Of a DNA stretch of 64,000 nt, positions 62,216 through 64,000 are shown in pieces (within the stretch, counting starts at the first letter, position 1; each line of letters starts with the position of its first letter). A program made the position numbers and the translations under genes. The notes beneath the pieces are model-generated. The model ran no database searches and was not told the origin of the DNA. It saw only the letters and a list, made by a program, of their open reading frames with translations. The DNA is from an uncultured Bacteroidales bacterium (GTDB lineage: Bacteria; Bacteroidota; Bacteroidia; Bacteroidales; UBA932). Where the stretch lies: NCBI GenBank assembly GCA_945487035.1, contig CALYTI010000002.1:1-64000 (forward strand), in the 5' to 3' direction.

Positions 62216-63058
62216 TTATTCCAAATACAGGTTTTTCACGAGTTCTGAACCGCGGAAGATTGGGCCCAGTTCGAACTCGGTTTGGTAGAGGGATAACTCA
62301 CCCTGGGAGTTGCGTTTGCTGTATTCCACCACGAGGGTGGCAAACTGGCCGTCAGTAAGGTCACAGGGGTAACACCAGAGGCGGGTGCCGGGATATTGGG
62401 TGTAAAGACCTATGTCGTAGGGAAGTTTGACTGCCTTTCCCTCGGCTGGTTCGTCAGCTCTGAAGCCGGTGGTCTGCATCAGAGGAGCCCGGGTATTGAT
62501 ACCGCTCAGCCATACTTTCGGATTTTCCAAAAGGGTGTAGTCATCGTTCATATTGGTAATGCTTTCGATGACAATGCAGCACAGAAGAGGCATCAGTTCC
62601 ACTTCGCATTCGCCCCCGCTCCAGACTGCCTTTCCCGAAAGGAAGGGCGCCCCGGGGTCATCGTCCCAGAGGCTCATTTCCAGCCGGTCAAGGGCATCGA
62701 AATGGTCCACTGCATAAGGGTTGAGTTCACCCGGCATATTGCCCAGCACCACGACCGTCTTGGGCAGGGAATCCTTGAGTTCCACCCGCAGGGAGTCAGC
62801 CCGGGCTTCACATCGGGTACAGGATTCAAGTCTCAGCAGGGGAGCGCCTCCATAGACAAGTATATCCAAAGTCCTGACATTGCAGCGGCTCTTTACAATA
62901 AGGGTAAGGCTGTCCTTGACCTCCTGTACAAGCTGCGTGGTATCGGTGACAACGGGAGGCGGACACGGGGCAGGCGTTTTGCGGCAGGAAGGCGCACAAA
63001 ACAAAAGCGCCCCCGAAATTATCGGGAGCGCAATTCTGAGTATATGTTTTCTTAACAT
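62216..63058 (-). CDS. Lipoprotein, possible FimB/Mfa2-like
   Basis: 280 residues from the ATG at 63058, which overlaps the nqrF stop (TAATG). Lipoprotein signal ending LLFCAPSC (Cys25). The body starts with a 'TLDILVYGGAPLLRLES' strand, then 'LPKTVVVLGNMPGEL' and 'VELMPLLCCIVIESITNM', resembling pilus-anchor proteins of the FimB/Mfa2 type with their paired beta-sandwich domains; the similarity is weak. The C-terminal 'GQFATLVVEYSKRNSQGEL' is beta-rich. It is unusual to see it as the last gene of an nqr operon. Confidence 0.6.
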   Translation of the reverse strand: MLRKHILRIALPIISGALLFCAPSCRKTPAPCPPPVVTDTTQLVQEVKDSLTLIVKSRCNVRTLDILVYGGAPLLRLESCTRCEARADSLRVELKDSLPKTVVVLGNMPGELNPYAVDHFDALDRLEMSLWDDDPGAPFLSGKAVWSGGECEVELMPLLCCIVIESITNMNDDYTLLENPKVWLSGINTRAPLMQTTGFRADEPAEGKAVKLPYDIGLYTQYPGTRLWCYPCDLTDGQFATLVVEYSKRNSQGELSLYQTEFELGPIFRGSELVKNLYLE

Positions 63059-64000
63059 TAACCGCCGAAGTTGTCGAAGAGGATATTCTCCGGAGCAACG
63101 CCGAGGTTGTCGAGAAGATCCAGAACGCACCTTGTCATCATTGGAGGACCGCACATGAAGTACTTGATATCCTCAGGAGCATCGTGCTGCTTGAGGTAGG
63201 TCTCATACATTACATTGTGCACAAAGCCTGCAACATACTTGACTCCTGCTGCATCTGCTGCCGGATCCGGACGGTCGAGAGCGAGATGGAAGTGGAAGTT
63301 AGGGAACTCCTGCTCGATTTCAGCGAAATCCTCGAGGTAGAAGGCCTCGACGAGGGCGCGTGCACCGTAGAAGAAGTGAACAGGCTTGCCGGTCTTGAGA
63401 GTCTTGAAGAGCTGCATAATGTGGCTGCGCAGAGGAGCCATACCCGCACCGCCTCCGACGAAGATGTACTCCTGGGTGTCAGGGTCATTCTTAGGAAGGA
63501 GGAAGTCACCGAACGGACCGCTTATCATCACCTTGTCGCCCGGTTTGCGGGTGAAGACGTATGAGGAAGCGATACCAGGGTTTACAGGCAGGAGCTTAGG
63601 ACCCTGCTCGCGAGGAACGCTGCGGTCGAACGGTGGAGTTGCGATACGCACGTTGAGCTTGATGATGCCCTTCTCTCCAGGATAAGAGGCCATAGAGTAG
63701 GCCCTGATGGTGTCAGTAGGGTTGGAAGAGTGGAGGTTGAAGAAACCGTATTTCTCCCAGTCTGCCCTATACTCAGGCTCCACGTCAATATCCTTGAAAT
63801 CCAGCTCGTACTTAGGGATGTCAATCTGGATGTACTGTCCGCTCTTGAACTCGATGTGCTCGCCTTCAGGAAGCTTGACTGTGAACTCCTTGATGAAGGT
63901 AGCCACATTGTGGTTGGAGATGACCTCGCATTCGAGCTTCTTGATGGAAAGAGCGCTCTCGTCCATCTGGAGCTTGAGGTTGTCCTTTACCTTCACCTGG
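63058..64000 (-). CDS. nqrF: Na+-translocating NADH:quinone reductase subunit F (partial, 5' end off window)
   Basis: The frame is open to the right edge; about 313 C-terminal residues are visible and the N-terminal membrane helix and 2Fe-2S domain are missing. Visible: the linker after the 2Fe-2S site ('QVKVKDNLKLQM'), FAD domain with 'RAYSMASYPGEKG', and the NAD(H) domain with 'FVGGGAGMAPLRSHIM', 'HFFYGARALVEAFY' and the end 'YFMCGPPMMTRCVLDLLDNLGV'. NqrF takes electrons from NADH into the sodium pump. As F is normally the last subunit, nqrA-E should lie just right of the window. Confidence 0.95.
   Translation of the reverse strand, partial: QVKVKDNLKLQMDESALSIKKLECEVISNHNVATFIKEFTVKLPEGEHIEFKSGQYIQIDIPKYELDFKDIDVEPEYRADWEKYGFFNLHSSNPTDTIRAYSMASYPGEKGIIKLNVRIATPPFDRSVPREQGPKLLPVNPGIASSYVFTRKPGDKVMISGPFGDFLLPKNDPDTQEYIFVGGGAGMAPLRSHIMQLFKTLKTGKPVHFFYGARALVEAFYLEDFAEIEQEFPNFHFHLALDRPDPAADAAGVKYVAGFVHNVMYETYLKQHDAPEDIKYFMCGPPMMTRCVLDLLDNLGVAPENILFDNFGG

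Overview
The window is a chromosomal segment of a Bacteroidales bacterium, probably from the gut. The evidence is the set of lineage-typical families: fimbrillin-like Mfa lipoproteins, BspA-type leucine-rich repeats, BACON and M64 domains, PUR/DUF3276, DUF5606, DUF349, a long NusB, NqrF, and a bile-salt-hydrolase-like enzyme. Promoters fit the Bacteroidetes pattern TTG-N19/20-TAnnTTTG, and Shine-Dalgarno sequences are mostly absent. Base composition is moderately GC-rich. The genus cannot be fixed from the sequence; a Rikenellaceae-like or uncultured gut lineage is possible. I saw no rRNA, tRNA, insertion sequence or CRISPR array.

Layout. 1-5925 (minus): a tight operon of four surface lipoproteins (three fimbrillin-like, one of them fused to LRR, BACON and M64 peptidase domains; the last carries a long Pro-Glu repeat and runs off the left edge). 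6000-8400: an AAA-ATPase/PD-(D/E)XK gene between two 77-bp direct repeats built of hairpins. 8411-14470: FNT-type channel, two related PLP aminotransferases, a TPR protein, YebC-family regulator, LysA. 14467-24222: Ffh; a polysaccharide export/tyrosine kinase/phosphatase operon; ZapA, a candidate 6S RNA, RNase Y; tandem purine nucleoside phosphorylases and a PUR protein. 24307-28726: nusB-yajC-ybbR-coaE-DUF5606-rimO operon. 28787-36532: DUF349 protein, YidC, and a secreted DUF6259/NAGPA/ApbE-like group. 36516-48543: Nth-FtsE, a large TPR protein with a beta-barrel partner, GyrB, a 7TM-HD phosphohydrolase, a PPIase-less trigger factor and a secreted unknown. 48818-59957: S9 and M20 peptidases, a degenerate PriA, a nucleotide-sugar dehydratase, a choloylglycine-hydrolase-like enzyme, desulfoferrodoxin and a POT peptide transporter. 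60191-61837: two XRE regulators, one beside a toxin remnant. 62216-64000: a lipoprotein gene coupled to the 3' end of nqrF.

The genes are mostly housekeeping and cell-envelope functions. Protein export and insertion (Ffh, YajC, YidC), envelope polysaccharide, cyclic-di-AMP-type signalling (YbbR-like and 7TM-HD proteins), and peptide use (DPP, dipeptidase, POT transporter) recur.

The least explained structure is in the gaps. The long non-coding stretches carry interspersed hairpin elements. Several sets share a core resembling GGGAGCAAAATCGCCCTC or a GCGCAAAA motif, while the flanking stems differ but still pair. These elements, the degenerate PriA, and an XRE gene with two abutting 16-bp palindromes over its promoter are the items most worth follow-up.
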